Positions 20,141 to 30,258 are shown, numbered from the stretch's first letter. The stretch is 64,000 bases of DNA from Burkholderiales bacterium (GCA_019749945.1 JAIEPF010000007.1:211032-275031); one strand, 5' to 3'. Made by a program: numbers and translations. Notes: generated from the sequence alone by a model not told the origin.

Positions 20141-20968
20141 ATGAAAGTTGATCTGCACAGCCACTCCACCTGCTCCGACGGACTGCTCAGTCCGGCCGAG
20201 TTGGTGGAGCGCGCCGTTTTGCGCGGCGTTGACATGCTGGCGCTGACCGATCACGACGAGCTGGCCGGCCTCGCGCCCGCGCGCGCAGCGGCTGTGCAAT
20301 GGGGCTTGCGTTTGATCGATGGCGTTGAGATATCGGTGCAGTGGGAAGATACGACCCTGCACGTCGTCGGCCTCGACGTGAATCCCGACCATGCACCGCT
20401 GATTGACGGACTTGCCGCAATCCGCGACGGTCGCGAACAACGCGCGCAGCGTATGGCGGACAGTCTTGCCGCAGCAGGCATTGCCGGCAGCCTTGAAGGC
20501 GCGCGCCGCTATGCCAAAAATCCGGAATTGCTCAGCCGCTCGCATTTTGCACGTTATCTGGTGGAAGCCGGACATGCGCGCGATACCAATGCGGTGTTCC
20601 GCAATTTCCTGACGCCGGGCAAACCCGGTTATGTGCCGCATCAATGGGCGGCGCTGACCGATGCGTTGGGCTGGATCACCGGCAGCGGCGGCCTGGCCGT
20701 GCTGGCGCATCCCGGGCGCTATCCGCTAAACCAGCAGCAAGCCGAGCGCCTGCTCGGCGAATTTGTCGAACTGGGCGGCTCCGCCGTCGAAGTGGTCACC
20801 GGTTCGCACACACCCGATGAGTTCGTGATCTGGGCGCGCTACGCCAAACGTTTCGGGCTGCGCGCTTCGGCGGGTTCGGATTTTCACGGACCCGGCGAAG
20901 GTTATCGTGATATCGGCAATGTGCCGGTGCTGCCCGCGGGCTGCGATCCGGTCTGGTCCGGGTTTTAA
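20141..20968 (+). CDS. PHP-domain phosphoesterase (RNase AM / YciV-like)
   Basis: 275 residues. The PHP metal-binding motifs are present: DLHSHSTCSDG at the N-terminus, ALTDHDE near 35, LAHPGRYPL near 190 and SAGSDFHGPG near 245. The whole protein matches the family of E. coli YciV/TrpH, described as a 5'-3' exonuclease acting on short RNAs and nucleotide 3',5'-bisphosphates. The YciO-like and trpS genes follow, the usual neighbours. No standard ribosome site is visible; the AT-rich motif occupies the position. Confidence 0.9.
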   Translation: MKVDLHSHSTCSDGLLSPAELVERAVLRGVDMLALTDHDELAGLAPARAAAVQWGLRLIDGVEISVQWEDTTLHVVGLDVNPDHAPLIDGLAAIRDGREQRAQRMADSLAAAGIAGSLEGARRYAKNPELLSRSHFARYLVEAGHARDTNAVFRNFLTPGKPGYVPHQWAALTDALGWITGSGGLAVLAHPGRYPLNQQQAERLLGEFVELGGSAVEVVTGSHTPDEFVIWARYAKRFGLRASAGSDFHGPGEGYRDIGNVPVLPAGCDPVWSGF

Positions 20969-20997
20969 GTGCCGCTGTAACAGGGCAGGCTCTGGCC

Positions 20998-21621
20998 GTG
21001 TCGCAGTTTTTTTCCATTCATCCGCACAATCCGCAGCCGCGCCTGATCAAGCGTGCGGCGGAAATCGTCCGCGGCGGCGGCATCATCGTCTATCCGACAG
21101 ACTCCTGTTATGCGCTCGGCTGCCACATCGGCGACAAGGCTGCGATGGAGCGCATCCGCGCCATACGCGGCGTCGATGCGCGCCATCATTTTGCGCTGGT
21201 CTGCCGAGATTTGTCGGAACTGGCGACTTATGCGCGGGTCGACAACCAGCAGTTCCGTCTGCTGAAGGCGACCACACCCGGCAGCTATGTCTTCATCCTT
21301 GAAGCGACCCGCGAACTGCCGAAACGGCTGCAGCATCCGAAACGACGCACCATCGGCCTGCGCATACCCGACCATCCCGTGGTGGATGCGCTGCTGGCTG
21401 AACTCGGCGAACCGCTGCTGTCATCGACATTGCTGCTGCCCGGTGACGAGCAGCCGCATACCGATGCCGGGGAAATCCGCGAACGGCTGGAACATCAGGT
21501 CGACCTGATCCTGGACGGCGGTTCCTGCGGCATTGAGCCGACGACGGTGGTCGACCTGACCGGGGCAGCGCCGCTGGTGACCCGTGCGGGTAAGGGCAGC
21601 CTTGCGCCCTTCGGTTTGTAA
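20998..21621 (+). CDS. YciO/Sua5/YrdC family protein (threonylcarbamoyl-AMP synthase-like)
   Basis: 207 residues from GTG 20998. The YrdC fold is evident: IVYPTDSCYALGCHIGDKAA, TPGSYVFILEAT, KRRTIGLRIPDHPV and TTVVDLTGAAP. The family makes threonylcarbamoyl-AMP for t6A modification of tRNA, but the YciO branch, which this resembles in length and motif, may have a different or weaker activity. It lies between a YciV-like gene and trpS, a conserved trio. Confidence 0.87.
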   Translation: MSQFFSIHPHNPQPRLIKRAAEIVRGGGIIVYPTDSCYALGCHIGDKAAMERIRAIRGVDARHHFALVCRDLSELATYARVDNQQFRLLKATTPGSYVFILEATRELPKRLQHPKRRTIGLRIPDHPVVDALLAELGEPLLSSTLLLPGDEQPHTDAGEIRERLEHQVDLILDGGSCGIEPTTVVDLTGAAPLVTRAGKGSLAPFGL

Positions 21622-21815
21622 AAAACCAGAAAAATCAGCTGCCTGCGATCCAATTCGGGGCTTCGGTTAAAATCAGCATCACGACGGTGCAGCCTGATGT
21701 TGCGCTGGATTCCATAACCATTTGTTTTTATTGATCTTTATGAAGGCTGGCCTCAGGCGCAGGATTTGCGTGTCTCCTGCCCAGACCACCCTGGCCGTAA
21801 TTTCCGGAACCCTCC

Positions 21816-23018
21816 ATGTTTGAAAACCGCGTTTTATCCGGCATGCGCCCGACCGGCGCACTGCATTTCGGCCATTACCACGGCGTGCTCAAAAACTGGA
21901 TCAAACTCCAGCATGAGTATCAGTGTCTGTTCTTCGTCGCCGACTGGCATGCGCTGACCACGCATTATGACGATCCGGCAACCATTGAGAACCATGCCTG
22001 GGACATGGTGGTGGACTGGCTGGCCGCCGGTGTTGATCCGGCACAGGCAGTACTGTTCATCCAGTCGAAAGTGCCCGAGCATGCGGAACTGCATCTGCTG
22101 CTGTCGATGATTACGCCGCTGTCGTGGCTGGAACGGGTGCCGACCTACAAGGACCAGCAGGAAAAACTCGCGGAAAAAGATCTCGCGACCTACGGTTTTC
22201 TCGGTTATCCGCTGCTGCAAAGCGCAGACATCCTGATTTACCGCGCCAACCTGGTGCCGGTCGGCGAAGACCAGGTGCCGCATGTCGAGATCACCCGTGA
22301 AATTGCACGCCGTTTCAATCATGTCTTCGGCCGCGAACCCGGCTTCGAAACCAAGGCCGAAGCCGCGATCAAAAAACTCGGCGCGCGCCGCGGCAAACTC
22401 TATCGCAAGCTGCGTACCGATTATCTGGAGCAGGGTGATGCCGAAGCGCTGGCTGCCGCGCGGGCGCTGCTTGAGGAAACACAAAACCTGCCGCTGGGCG
22501 ACCGCGAACGCCTGTTCGGTTACATCGAGGGCGGCGGCAAGGTCATCCTCACCGAACCCAGGGCGCTGCTGACCGAGGCGTCGAAGATGCCGGGACTGGA
22601 TGGCCAGAAAATGTCCAAGTCCTACAACAACACGATTTCCTTGCGTGAAAGCCCGGAGAACGTGGCAAAAAAGATCAAGACCATGCCGACCGATCCGGCG
22701 CGCATCAAGCGCACGGATCCCGGTGACCCGGCGAAGTGCCCGGTATGGCAGTTGCACCTGGTGTATTCGGACGAAGCGAAAAAAAAATGGGTGCAGGAGG
22801 GTTGTCGCAGCGCAGGCATCGGCTGCATCGAATGCAAGCAGCCGGTGATTGATGCAATCGTTGCCGAGCAAAAACCGATGCGCGAACGCGCTGAACGTTA
22901 CCTCGATGACCCGACGCTGGTACGCAACATCATTGCCGACGGTTGCGAGAAGGCGCGCAAGATGGCGCAGGAAACCTTGCGCGATGTGCGCGAGGTGATG
23001 GGGCTCGACTACTCCTGA
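21816..23018 (+). CDS. trpS: tryptophanyl-tRNA synthetase
   Basis: 400 residues, class I synthetase. The HIGH-equivalent is HFGHYHG near residue 17 and the KMSKS loop is exactly KMSKS near 265. It is longer than the E. coli enzyme (about 334) because of an insertion around 185-245 (EQGDAEALAAARALLEETQN), a form common in betaproteobacteria. The N-terminus MFENRVLSGMRPTGALH fits the start at 21816. The 194-base leader shows no recognised riboswitch. Confidence 0.95.
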   Translation: MFENRVLSGMRPTGALHFGHYHGVLKNWIKLQHEYQCLFFVADWHALTTHYDDPATIENHAWDMVVDWLAAGVDPAQAVLFIQSKVPEHAELHLLLSMITPLSWLERVPTYKDQQEKLAEKDLATYGFLGYPLLQSADILIYRANLVPVGEDQVPHVEITREIARRFNHVFGREPGFETKAEAAIKKLGARRGKLYRKLRTDYLEQGDAEALAAARALLEETQNLPLGDRERLFGYIEGGGKVILTEPRALLTEASKMPGLDGQKMSKSYNNTISLRESPENVAKKIKTMPTDPARIKRTDPGDPAKCPVWQLHLVYSDEAKKKWVQEGCRSAGIGCIECKQPVIDAIVAEQKPMRERAERYLDDPTLVRNIIADGCEKARKMAQETLRDVREVMGLDYS

Positions 23019-23058
23019 TTACTGCCGATTGAGCGCTGCGCGGTCCTGACGCAGTTGC

Positions 23059-23715
23059 TCAGAATCCCTTGCCGTTGCGGATGACGCCGACGGCAATGCC
23101 TTCGATTTCAAGGGGATCCCGTTTCAGATCAATAACGATCGGTTTGAAATCCGGGTTTTCGGCGATCAGCTCGACGGTATTGCGGTTGCGCTGGATGCGT
23201 TTGACCGTGACTTCGTCATGCAGGCGGGCGACCACAATCTGCCCCGATTTGAAGTGCGGCGTACGGTGCACCGCCAAGAGATCGCCTTCAAGGATGCCGG
23301 CATCGCGCATGCTCATGCCGCGCACCCGCAGCAGGTAGTCGGCCGCCGGTTCAAACATGGCGGGATCGACGCGGTAGCGTTGCTCGATGTTCTGCTCCGC
23401 CAGCATCGGGCTGCCGGCAGCGACGCGTCCAACCACCGGCAGACTGTCCTGCTGCTGCGTCAGACGGATGCCGCGTGAGGCGCCGGAGGTCATGGCGATG
23501 ACGCCTTTGCGTTCCAGCGCCCGCAGGTGGGTCTCTGCGGCATTCGGCGAACTGAAACCCATGGCGCTGCAGATTTCGGCGCGTGTCGGCGGGAATCCCG
23601 ACTCTTCTACATGCGCCTCGATCAGGCGCAGGATTTCCTGCTGGCGGGAAGTCAGCGGCTTGTGGCTCTCAGCCGGCGATTCGAGCGTATTTTCTGTTTG
23701 GTTTTCATTAATCAT
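23059..23715 (-). CDS. lexA: SOS repressor LexA
   Basis: 218 residues. The winged-helix DNA-binding domain follows a 20-residue N-terminal extension ([40 protein letters not shown]). The autocleavage site is Ala-Gly in GRVAAGSP (near 100), and the catalytic dyad is Ser in GMSMRDAGI and Lys in VTVKRIQRN. An SOS box lies directly against the start codon. The ATG at 23715 is the only ATG, GTG or TTG before the DNA-binding domain, and a -10 box lies seven bases before it, so the transcript is probably leaderless. Confidence 0.95.
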   Translation of the reverse strand: MINENQTENTLESPAESHKPLTSRQQEILRLIEAHVEESGFPPTRAEICSAMGFSSPNAAETHLRALERKGVIAMTSGASRGIRLTQQQDSLPVVGRVAAGSPMLAEQNIEQRYRVDPAMFEPAADYLLRVRGMSMRDAGILEGDLLAVHRTPHFKSGQIVVARLHDEVTVKRIQRNRNTVELIAENPDFKPIVIDLKRDPLEIEGIAVGVIRNGKGF

Positions 23716-23717
23716 GA

Positions 23718-23733
23718 CTGTAATTATATACAG
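23718..23733 (-). promoter_or_regulatory. LexA operator (SOS box) of lexA
   Basis: CTGT at 23718-23721 and ACAG at 23730-23733 with eight bases between: an exact CTGT-N8-ACAG operator. It covers the lexA -10 box and ends two bases before the start codon, so bound LexA would block its own promoter. Confidence 0.93.
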
Positions 23734-23750
23734 TCATTGGGGACACGCAA
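23723..23750 (-). promoter_or_regulatory. lexA promoter
   Basis: On the minus strand, TTGCGT (23750-23745) and TATAAT (23728-23723) are 16 bases apart. The predicted start point is at or one base before the lexA ATG. Confidence 0.7.
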
Positions 23751-23857
23751 GAGCGCGGCTTTGCAAAACAGGAATTTATTGCAATAATTTACCTTAACCA
23801 ATTGTATTTAAACAATTATTCAGTCGATTGGCACTGAGTCCCGGTTGCCGTGGATTG

Positions 23858-23886
23858 TTGGACGAAAGCCGATTTTTTGTTATACT
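23858..23886 (+). promoter_or_regulatory. promoter of the rimP-nusA-infB operon
   Basis: TTGGAC (23858-23863) and TATACT (23881-23886) with 17 bases between, a near-consensus sigma-70 promoter. It is followed by a leader of about 70 bases carrying a terminator-like hairpin before rimP. Confidence 0.8.
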
Positions 23887-23923
23887 TCATAGTTCTGTGA
23901 AACGAATTGGGCAGCGCACACGG

Positions 23924-23945
23924 ATGGGCGGATCGCCCATTTTTT
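23924..23945 (+). terminator. attenuator-like hairpin in the rimP leader
   Basis: ATGGGCG and CGCCCAT close a GAT loop and are followed by TTTTT. The hairpin lies between the promoter at 23858 and the rimP start at 23966, so it could terminate part of the transcripts. Regulation of this operon by NusA-dependent attenuation is an inference. Confidence 0.65.
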
Positions 23946-23965
23946 GTTTGTGTCGCTGATTTTGC

Positions 23966-24394
23966 ATGGATTTGCAGGGTTTGCTTGAAAACACGCTGGC
24001 CGGGCTCGGCTACGAACTGGTCGAACTGGAACGTTCGACCAAGGGCGGGCTGTTGCGTGTTTTTATCGACAAACCCGGCGGCATCAATGTCGATGACTGT
24101 GCCCTGGTGAGCAATCATCTGGGCCGGTGGCTCGCAGTGGAGAACGTCGGTTACGACCGCCTGGAGGTGTCATCACCAGGCCTGGACCGGCCGCTGCGCA
24201 CGGCAAAGGATTTTGCGCGGTTCAGCGGGCAAAAGGCAAGGCTGAAGCTGCGCGTGCCGGTGGCCGGGCAACGCAATTTTATTGGTGTGCTGTGCGATAC
24301 CGAAGCGGGCAAAGTGGGTCTGGAAGTCGACGGGCAGGTGCTGTCGCTGGATCTGGGCAATGTGGATAAGGCGCGGCTGGTGCCGGTGCTTTGA
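23966..24394 (+). CDS. rimP: ribosome maturation factor RimP
   Basis: 142 residues, normal for the family. Visible are [33 protein letters not shown] and [15 protein letters not shown], the RimP signature. RimP is needed for 30S subunit maturation. First gene of the operon continuing with nusA, infB, rbfA and truB; 13 bases separate it from nusA. Confidence 0.96.
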   Translation: MDLQGLLENTLAGLGYELVELERSTKGGLLRVFIDKPGGINVDDCALVSNHLGRWLAVENVGYDRLEVSSPGLDRPLRTAKDFARFSGQKARLKLRVPVAGQRNFIGVLCDTEAGKVGLEVDGQVLSLDLGNVDKARLVPVL

Positions 24395-24407
24395 GCGGGA
24401 GTCGGAT

Positions 24408-25892
24408 ATGAATCGTGAAATTCTGTTGCTGGTTGATGCGCTGGCGCGCGAAAAGAACGTCGACAAGGAAATCGTGTTCGGCGCGCTCGAACTCGCCCTG
24501 GCTTCGGCGGCCAAGAAGAAGTTCACCGAAGACGTCGATGTGCGCGCATCGGTAGACCGCGCCACCGGCGAATTTTCCTTTTTCCGTCGCTGGGAAGTGG
24601 TCAAAAACGAGGAAATCGAGGTTCCGTCCCGCCAGTACAAGCTGCACGAAGCCCAGGAAGAGGATCCTGAATACGAAATCGGTGAATTTGTCGAGGAACC
24701 GCTGGAAGGCATGGAAGTCGGCCGCATCGGCGCCCAGACCGCCAAGCAGGTCATCGTGCAGAAAATCCGCGATGCCGAACGCGAGCAGATCCTCAACGAC
24801 TTCCTCGCGCGCAAGGAACACCTGGTGACCGGTGTCATCAAGCGCATGGAGCGCGGCAACGCCATCGTCGAATCCGGCCGCCTCGAAGCCATGCTGCCGC
24901 GCGACCAGATGATCCCCAAGGAAAACCTGCGTCTGGGCGACCGCGTGCGCGCTTACGTATGGAAAGTCGACCGTCTGGCCCGCGGCCCGCACCTGATCCT
25001 GTCGCGGAAAGCGCCGGAATTCATCGCCAAGCTGTTTGAACTCGAAGTCCCGGAAATCGAAGAAGGCCTGCTCGAGATCAAGGGCGCCGCGCGCGATCCC
25101 GGCTCGCGGGCCAAGATTGCCGTGCATTCCAAGGATGCGCGCATCGATCCGATCGGCACCTGCGTCGGCATGCGCGGTTCACGCGTGCAGGCGGTGACCG
25201 CCGAACTGGCGCAGGAGCGCGTCGACATCGTGCTGTGGAATCCGGATCCGGCGCAGTTCGTGATCAATGCCCTGGCACCGGCGGAAGTCAGCAGCATCGT
25301 TGTCGACGAAGAAAAACACAGCATGGACATCGTTGTCGATGAAGAGAACCTGGCGCAGGCCATCGGCCGCAACGGACAGAACGTCCGTCTCGCAGGCGAG
25401 CTGACCGGCTGGGAACTGAACCTGATGACCGAAGTTGACGCCAAGAAAAAAAGCGAGGAAGAAACCTCGCGCACTCGTGCCGAGTTCATGGAAAAGCTGG
25501 ACGTCGACGAAGAAGTCGCCGACATCCTTGTGCAGGAAGGTTTCGCGACGCTGGAAGAAGTCGCCTACGTGCCGCTCACCGAGATGCTGGAAATCGAGTC
25601 TTTCGACGAAGCCACCGTCAACGAGCTGCGCAGCCGCGCCCGCAACGCGCTGCTGACGCAGGCCATCGCCAGCGAGGAAAAAGTCGAACATGACATCGAA
25701 GACCTGCTGAAGGTCGAAGGCATGGACAACGACACGGCGCGGCTGCTGGCCTCCAAAGGCATTGCCACGCAGGAAGATCTCGCCGACTACGCGACGGACG
25801 ATCTCGTCGAACTGACCGCGCTCGATACCGAACGCGCCAAAACGCTGATCATGGCCGCCCGTGCGCCGTGGTTTGCTGAAACCAACGCTTGA
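24408..25892 (+). CDS. nusA: transcription termination/antitermination protein NusA
   Basis: 494 residues from ATG 24408 ([18 protein letters not shown]). Domains: N-terminal polymerase-binding domain (1-125), S1 (about 130-200), tandem KH domains (about 200-340, with [15 protein letters not shown]), and two acidic C-terminal helix-hairpin-helix repeats ([20 protein letters not shown] and a partner near 430). It binds RNA polymerase, nascent RNA and the antitermination complex. It lies between rimP and infB as in most proteobacteria. Confidence 0.97.
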   Translation: MNREILLLVDALAREKNVDKEIVFGALELALASAAKKKFTEDVDVRASVDRATGEFSFFRRWEVVKNEEIEVPSRQYKLHEAQEEDPEYEIGEFVEEPLEGMEVGRIGAQTAKQVIVQKIRDAEREQILNDFLARKEHLVTGVIKRMERGNAIVESGRLEAMLPRDQMIPKENLRLGDRVRAYVWKVDRLARGPHLILSRKAPEFIAKLFELEVPEIEEGLLEIKGAARDPGSRAKIAVHSKDARIDPIGTCVGMRGSRVQAVTAELAQERVDIVLWNPDPAQFVINALAPAEVSSIVVDEEKHSMDIVVDEENLAQAIGRNGQNVRLAGELTGWELNLMTEVDAKKKSEEETSRTRAEFMEKLDVDEEVADILVQEGFATLEEVAYVPLTEMLEIESFDEATVNELRSRARNALLTQAIASEEKVEHDIEDLLKVEGMDNDTARLLASKGIATQEDLADYATDDLVELTALDTERAKTLIMAARAPWFAETNA

Positions 25893-25912
25893 GATCGCAA
25901 AAGTAACCATCC

Positions 25913-28468
25913 ATGGCCCAGATCAAAGTCCAAGAATTTGCCCAGGAATTGGGACTGCAGCCGGAACTGCTCCTTGAGCAGCTACGCGCCGCCGGCGTGA
26001 CCAAGGCGCTGACCGCCGATGCCGCTCTGACGGAAAAAGACAAGACCCAGCTGCTCGATTATCTGCGCGAAGCGCATGGCGCCAAGGAAAGCAAGCAGAA
26101 GATCACGCTGACCCGCCGGCAGACGACTGAAATCAAGAAGGCCGACGCCACGACGGGCAAGGCACGCACCATCCAGGTCGAAGTGCGCAAAAAACGCGTA
26201 CTGGTCAAACGCGAGGCCGCGGAACCGGAGAAGGTCGAAGAGCCACAAGCCGTCGTCAAGAAACCCCTGATCGACGCGGCGGAACTTGCCGCCCGCGAAG
26301 CTGAAGCGAAGCAGCACGCCGAACTCGCTTCACGCCAGGCCGAAGACGCCGCCAAAAAACAGGAAAAACGCAAAAAAGCCCAGGTCGCTGCTGAAACTGC
26401 CGCTGAAGCGGTGGTTGCCAAAGCCGAGCCTGCAGCAGCCCCCCCCGCAGCCGCAGCGGCGGAGCCCGTGGTGGAAGGCACTCTGCACAAGCCGGCGGTG
26501 CAGGCCAGTGATGCCGCGAACAAGGCAAAGAAAAGCGCCAAAAAACCGGTCAAGCAGGTGGTCTGGCAGGATCCCACGGCGCGTAAACGCAGCATCAAAA
26601 CGCGTGGTGATGCCACCGGCGGTCTGGGCTGGCGCGAGCGCAAGGTGCATCGCACGACCCACAAGCAGGATGGCGACCAGCAGCACGGCTTCATGGCGCC
26701 GACCGAGCCGATGGTGCGCGATGTCCTGGTGCCGGAAACCATCACCGTTGGCGATCTCGCGCACAAAATGTCGGTCAAGGCCGCCGAATTGATCAAGACG
26801 CTGATGAAACTGGGTACGATGGCGACCATCAACCAGGTGCTCGATCAGGACACCGCGATCATCCTCGTTGAAGAAATGGGCCATACCGCCAGGCGTGCAA
26901 AACTCGATGAACCCGATGCATTCCTCGCCGAATCTGCCGGAAAATCCGAAGTCAAAACCGAGTCGCGTGCGCCTGTTGTGACGGTGATGGGGCACGTCGA
27001 TCACGGCAAGACTTCATTGCTCGATTACATCCGCCGTACCAAGGTTGCCAGCGGTGAGGCCGGCGGCATTACGCAGCATATCGGTGCCTACCACGTGGAA
27101 ACCCCGCGCGGCATGATCACCTTCCTGGATACCCCCGGCCACGAAGCCTTCACGGCGATGCGCGCCCGTGGCGCCAAAGTCACCGATCTGGTCATCCTGG
27201 TGGTGGCCGCTGACGACGGCGTGATGCCGCAGACCGCGGAGGCGATTCATCACGCCAAGGCGGGCAATGTGCCGATCGTGGTCGCCTTGAACAAGATCGA
27301 CAAACCGGAAGCCAACGCCGAGCGCGTCAAGCAGGATCTGGCTGCGCGCGAAGTGGTACCCGAGGAATGGGGCGGTGACACCATGTTCGTCGAGGTGTCG
27401 GCCAAGACCGGGCAGGGCATCGACAGCCTGCTTGAACGCATCCTGCTGCAGGCCGAAGTGCTGGAGCTGAAAGCGCCGCGCGATGCGCCGGCAAAAGGCA
27501 TCGTGGTGGAAGCGCGCCTCGACAAGGGACGCGGTCCTGTGGCAACCATCCTGATCCAGTCGGGCACCCTGAAACGGGGCGATATCGTGCTCGCCGGCTC
27601 TGTCTTCGGACGCGTGCGGGCATTGCTCGACGAAGCCGGCAAAACCATCGAGTCGGCCGGTCCTTCGATTCCGGTCGAAGTGCTCGGCTTGTCAGACGTG
27701 CCCGCAGCCGGCGCCGAAGTCATGGTGCTCGGCGACGAACGCAAGGCGCGGGAAATCGCGCTGTTCCGCCAGGGCAAATACCGTGACGTCAAGCTGGCCA
27801 AGCAGCAGGCTGCCAAACTCGAAAACATGTTCGAGCAGATGGGCGAGGGCGAAGTCAAAACCCTGTCGCTGATCATCAAGGCCGATGTGCAGGGTTCCTT
27901 CGAAGGTTTGACACACGCGCTGAGCAAACTGTCGACCGATGAAGTGAAAGTGAATATCGTGCACTCGGCGGTGGGCGGTATCACCGAATCCGACGTCAAT
28001 CTGGCACTGGCCTCCAAGGCCGTCATCATCGGCTTCAACGCCCGTGCCGACGGCATGGCGCGCAAACTGGCCGAGAGCAACGGCGTCGATATCCGCTACT
28101 ACAACGTGATCTACGATGCGGTCGATGAAATCAAGGCCGCGCTGACCGGCATGCTGTCGCCGGAACGCAAGGAAAGCGCCGTCGGTCTGGTCGAAATCCG
28201 CCAGGTGTTCCGCATCTCCAAGGTCGGCGCCGTCGCCGGTTGTTATGTGCTCGAAGGCGTGGTGCGCCGCGGTTCGAAAGTACGGCTGCTTCGCGACAAC
28301 GTCGTGATCCACGAAGGCGAACTCGATTCTCTGAAACGCTTCAAGGATGATGCGCGCGAAGTCAAGGCCGGGTTTGAGTGCGGCCTGTCCCTCAAGAACT
28401 TCAACGACATCAAGGAAGGCGACCAACTGGAAGTTTTCGAGGTCGTCGAGGTGGCGAGGACCCTTTAA
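25913..28468 (+). CDS. infB: translation initiation factor IF-2
   Basis: 851 residues. An N-terminal IF2N domain (1-55) is followed by a long charged, alanine/lysine-rich linker (60-250) and a second IF2N-like segment. The GTPase domain has GHVDHGKTS near 360, DTPGHEAF and NKIDKPEA. Domains II to IV follow and carry initiator-tRNA binding. The linker DNA includes a run of eight C in frame. Spacing to nusA is 20 bases, supporting one operon. Confidence 0.98.
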   Translation: MAQIKVQEFAQELGLQPELLLEQLRAAGVTKALTADAALTEKDKTQLLDYLREAHGAKESKQKITLTRRQTTEIKKADATTGKARTIQVEVRKKRVLVKREAAEPEKVEEPQAVVKKPLIDAAELAAREAEAKQHAELASRQAEDAAKKQEKRKKAQVAAETAAEAVVAKAEPAAAPPAAAAAEPVVEGTLHKPAVQASDAANKAKKSAKKPVKQVVWQDPTARKRSIKTRGDATGGLGWRERKVHRTTHKQDGDQQHGFMAPTEPMVRDVLVPETITVGDLAHKMSVKAAELIKTLMKLGTMATINQVLDQDTAIILVEEMGHTARRAKLDEPDAFLAESAGKSEVKTESRAPVVTVMGHVDHGKTSLLDYIRRTKVASGEAGGITQHIGAYHVETPRGMITFLDTPGHEAFTAMRARGAKVTDLVILVVAADDGVMPQTAEAIHHAKAGNVPIVVALNKIDKPEANAERVKQDLAAREVVPEEWGGDTMFVEVSAKTGQGIDSLLERILLQAEVLELKAPRDAPAKGIVVEARLDKGRGPVATILIQSGTLKRGDIVLAGSVFGRVRALLDEAGKTIESAGPSIPVEVLGLSDVPAAGAEVMVLGDERKAREIALFRQGKYRDVKLAKQQAAKLENMFEQMGEGEVKTLSLIIKADVQGSFEGLTHALSKLSTDEVKVNIVHSAVGGITESDVNLALASKAVIIGFNARADGMARKLAESNGVDIRYYNVIYDAVDEIKAALTGMLSPERKESAVGLVEIRQVFRISKVGAVAGCYVLEGVVRRGSKVRLLRDNVVIHEGELDSLKRFKDDAREVKAGFECGLSLKNFNDIKEGDQLEVFEVVEVARTL

Positions 28469-28528
28469 CGCAGACCCGGACATCCGTCCGGACCGGCGGT
28501 CCGCCGCCGGTTGCAGATCGGGTATTAC

Positions 28529-28900
28529 ATGCCTAAAGATTTTTCCCGCGGACGGCGCATCGCCGACCAGATCCAGCGCGAGTTGTCGGAGATCATCCGG
28601 CTCGAACTCAAGGATCCGCGCGTGGCCCTGATCACCATCACCGATGTCGAGGTCACGCAGGACAACGCGCACGCCAAGATATTTTTCACAGCCCTCGGTG
28701 AACCCGTGCAGCAGGAAGCCGCCACCAGGGCGCTGGAACATGCCGCGGGTTTCCTGCGCAGCACACTGGCAAAACGTATCCAGTTGCGTACCGTGCCTCA
28801 GTTGCATTTCCACTACGACATTTCCGTCGAACGCGGCGTACGGCTGTCGAAACTCATCGACGAAGCGGTTGCCGATGCCAAGGGGAACAAGGCGTCGTGA
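28529..28900 (+). CDS. rbfA: ribosome-binding factor A
   Basis: 123 residues starting MPKDFSRGRRIADQIQREL. The KH-like fold shows DPRVALITITDVEVTQDNAHAKIFF and the C-terminal RTVPQLHFHYDISVERG. It associates with 30S subunits late in assembly. An in-frame TTG at 28511 is a less likely start. Its stop overlaps the truB GTG start by four bases (GTGA). Confidence 0.95.
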   Translation: MPKDFSRGRRIADQIQRELSEIIRLELKDPRVALITITDVEVTQDNAHAKIFFTALGEPVQQEAATRALEHAAGFLRSTLAKRIQLRTVPQLHFHYDISVERGVRLSKLIDEAVADAKGNKAS

Positions 28901-29802
28901 AGCCGGCTGCCGCTGCCCGCAATGCGGTTGACGGCGTGCTGTTGCTCGACAAACCGCGGGGGCTGACTTCCCAGCAGGCCGTTGCCCGCGCCAAACGCCT
29001 GTTCAACGCGCGCAAGGCGGGGCATACCGGCACCCTGGATCCCCTGGCTGACGGCCTGCTGCCGATTGGCTTGGGCGAAGCCACCAAGTTTTCCCAGTTC
29101 CTGCTCGATGCGGATAAGCGTTACCTCGCCACGCTGCGCCTGGGGATCACCACCACAACCGGCGATGCCGAAGGCGAGGTCATCAAGGAACTGCCGGTGG
29201 CCGTGACCCCGGAGCAGTTGTCGGCCGTTCTGCCGCGATTTACCGGTCCACAACGGCAGATTCCGCCGATGCATGCCGCGATCAAGGTCGATGGCAAACC
29301 GCTGTATGCCTATGCCCGGGCCGGCGAAACCGTTACGCGCGAACCTCGATCTATTATCATAAAAAGCATTCAAATTATTGATTTTATTGATAAAAATATA
29401 AAATTGCGGATTTCCTGCAGCAAAGGCACATATATCCGGGTGCTGGCAGAAGACATCGGCGCCGCTTTGGGTTGTGGCGCGCACCTTTCTGCGCTGACGC
29501 GGGAAGCGGCGGGCGGGCTGGACCTGGCAAACGCCGTGTCCTTGGCCAAGCTCGAAACCATGACCTTGCCGCAACGGCTGGAGCGCCTGCTGCCGGCGGA
29601 CACTTTTGCCGCCAGCCTGCCCCGGCTCGAACTCAGTGCGGATCACCAGCGCCGGCTGATGACCGGTCAGCCGGTACGGCTGGGAGAGGCCGCTCCCCCC
29701 GGCCTGTTTCGTTTGTACGGGGCAGCAGGTGCCTTTTTCGGTATTGGTGAGGCGGCTGAAGGGGCGCTGACGGCACGCCGCCTGCTGACCCAAAGCCTCT
29801 GA
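28897..29802 (+). CDS. truB: tRNA pseudouridine(55) synthase
   Basis: 301 residues from GTG 28897, coupled to rbfA. The catalytic aspartate lies in GHTGTLDPLADGLLP (near residue 48); later signatures are PPMHAAIKVDGKPLYAYAR and CSKGTYIRVLAEDIG, and a PUA-like tail ends the protein. It makes pseudouridine 55 in the T loop of tRNAs. Odd: codons for about residues 151-171 (29347-29410) are strikingly AT-rich and contain an exact copy of the dispersed motif, although the protein keeps a normal length and alignment there (SIIIKSIQIIDFIDKNIKLR). Confidence 0.96.
   Translation: MKPAAAARNAVDGVLLLDKPRGLTSQQAVARAKRLFNARKAGHTGTLDPLADGLLPIGLGEATKFSQFLLDADKRYLATLRLGITTTTGDAEGEVIKELPVAVTPEQLSAVLPRFTGPQRQIPPMHAAIKVDGKPLYAYARAGETVTREPRSIIIKSIQIIDFIDKNIKLRISCSKGTYIRVLAEDIGAALGCGAHLSALTREAAGGLDLANAVSLAKLETMTLPQRLERLLPADTFAASLPRLELSADHQRRLMTGQPVRLGEAAPPGLFRLYGAAGAFFGIGEAAEGALTARRLLTQSL
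29375..29390 (+). repeat. AT-rich dispersed motif, copy 4, inside truB
   Basis: TTATTGATTTTATTGA, identical to copy 1, within the truB coding sequence, where it encodes part of IIDFID. The flanking 60 bases are also AT-rich in a gene that is otherwise GC-rich. Confidence 0.65.
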
Positions 29803-29819
29803 TTTAGGGCCAAAACGGC

Positions 29820-29849
29820 TTGAGTAATCCGGTAGTTACGGAGTAGAAT
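29820..29849 (+). promoter_or_regulatory. rpsO promoter
   Basis: TTGAGT (29820-29825) and TAGAAT (29844-29849), spaced by 18 bases. The box pair lies between truB and rpsO and would give a leader of about 22 bases. Confidence 0.6.
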
Positions 29850-29878
29850 AACGCGATTTTTCGTCGGAGATAGAAGAC

Positions 29879-30148
29879 ATGGCTGTAACCACTGCCCAGA
29901 AGGCACAGGTTTTGCAGGATTTCCAGCGTGCCAAGGGCGACACGGGTTCGCCCGAAGTCCAGATTGCGCTGCTGACTGCGCGGATCACCGATCTGACCGA
30001 GCATTTCAAAGCACACAGCAAAGACCACCATTCCCGCCGCGGTCTGCTGCGGATGGTCAGCACGCGCCGCAAACTGCTGGATTATCTGAAAAGAACCAAA
30101 GCCGAACAGTACAAGGCGCTGATCGAGCGTCTTGGCCTGCGCAAGTAA
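29879..30148 (+). CDS. rpsO: 30S ribosomal protein S15
   Basis: 89 residues, exact family length. The segments [40 protein letters not shown] and the C-terminal IERLGLRK are diagnostic. It has its own promoter after truB and a terminator before pnp, the arrangement known from E. coli. Confidence 0.98.
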   Translation: MAVTTAQKAQVLQDFQRAKGDTGSPEVQIALLTARITDLTEHFKAHSKDHHSRRGLLRMVSTRRKLLDYLKRTKAEQYKALIERLGLRK

Positions 30149-30164
30149 GCAGGCGCATGCGAGT

Positions 30165-30238
30165 CTGTAATGCCAGCGTCCGTGCGCAGTCCGCACGGCG
30201 CATGGTCGGCAAGCCGGCGCTGGGGAGCGTCGGCATCT
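30165..30238 (+). promoter_or_regulatory. long stem-loop between rpsO and pnp (possible RNase III site)
   Basis: The segment folds back on itself: GCCAGCG near 30172 pairs with CGCTGG near 30219, and an inner hairpin CCGTGCG...CGCACGG sits on top. In enterobacteria a stem here is cut by RNase III and mediates PNPase autoregulation. The structure is seen; the function is inferred by analogy. Confidence 0.4.
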
Positions 30239-30258
30239 AGCCTTTATTGATCCTCCGG

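Noticed and set aside
29347..29410. truB pseudogene caused by an AT-rich insertion
   Set aside because: The reading frame is intact and the protein aligns normally through the segment to CSKGTYIR, so the gene looks functional.
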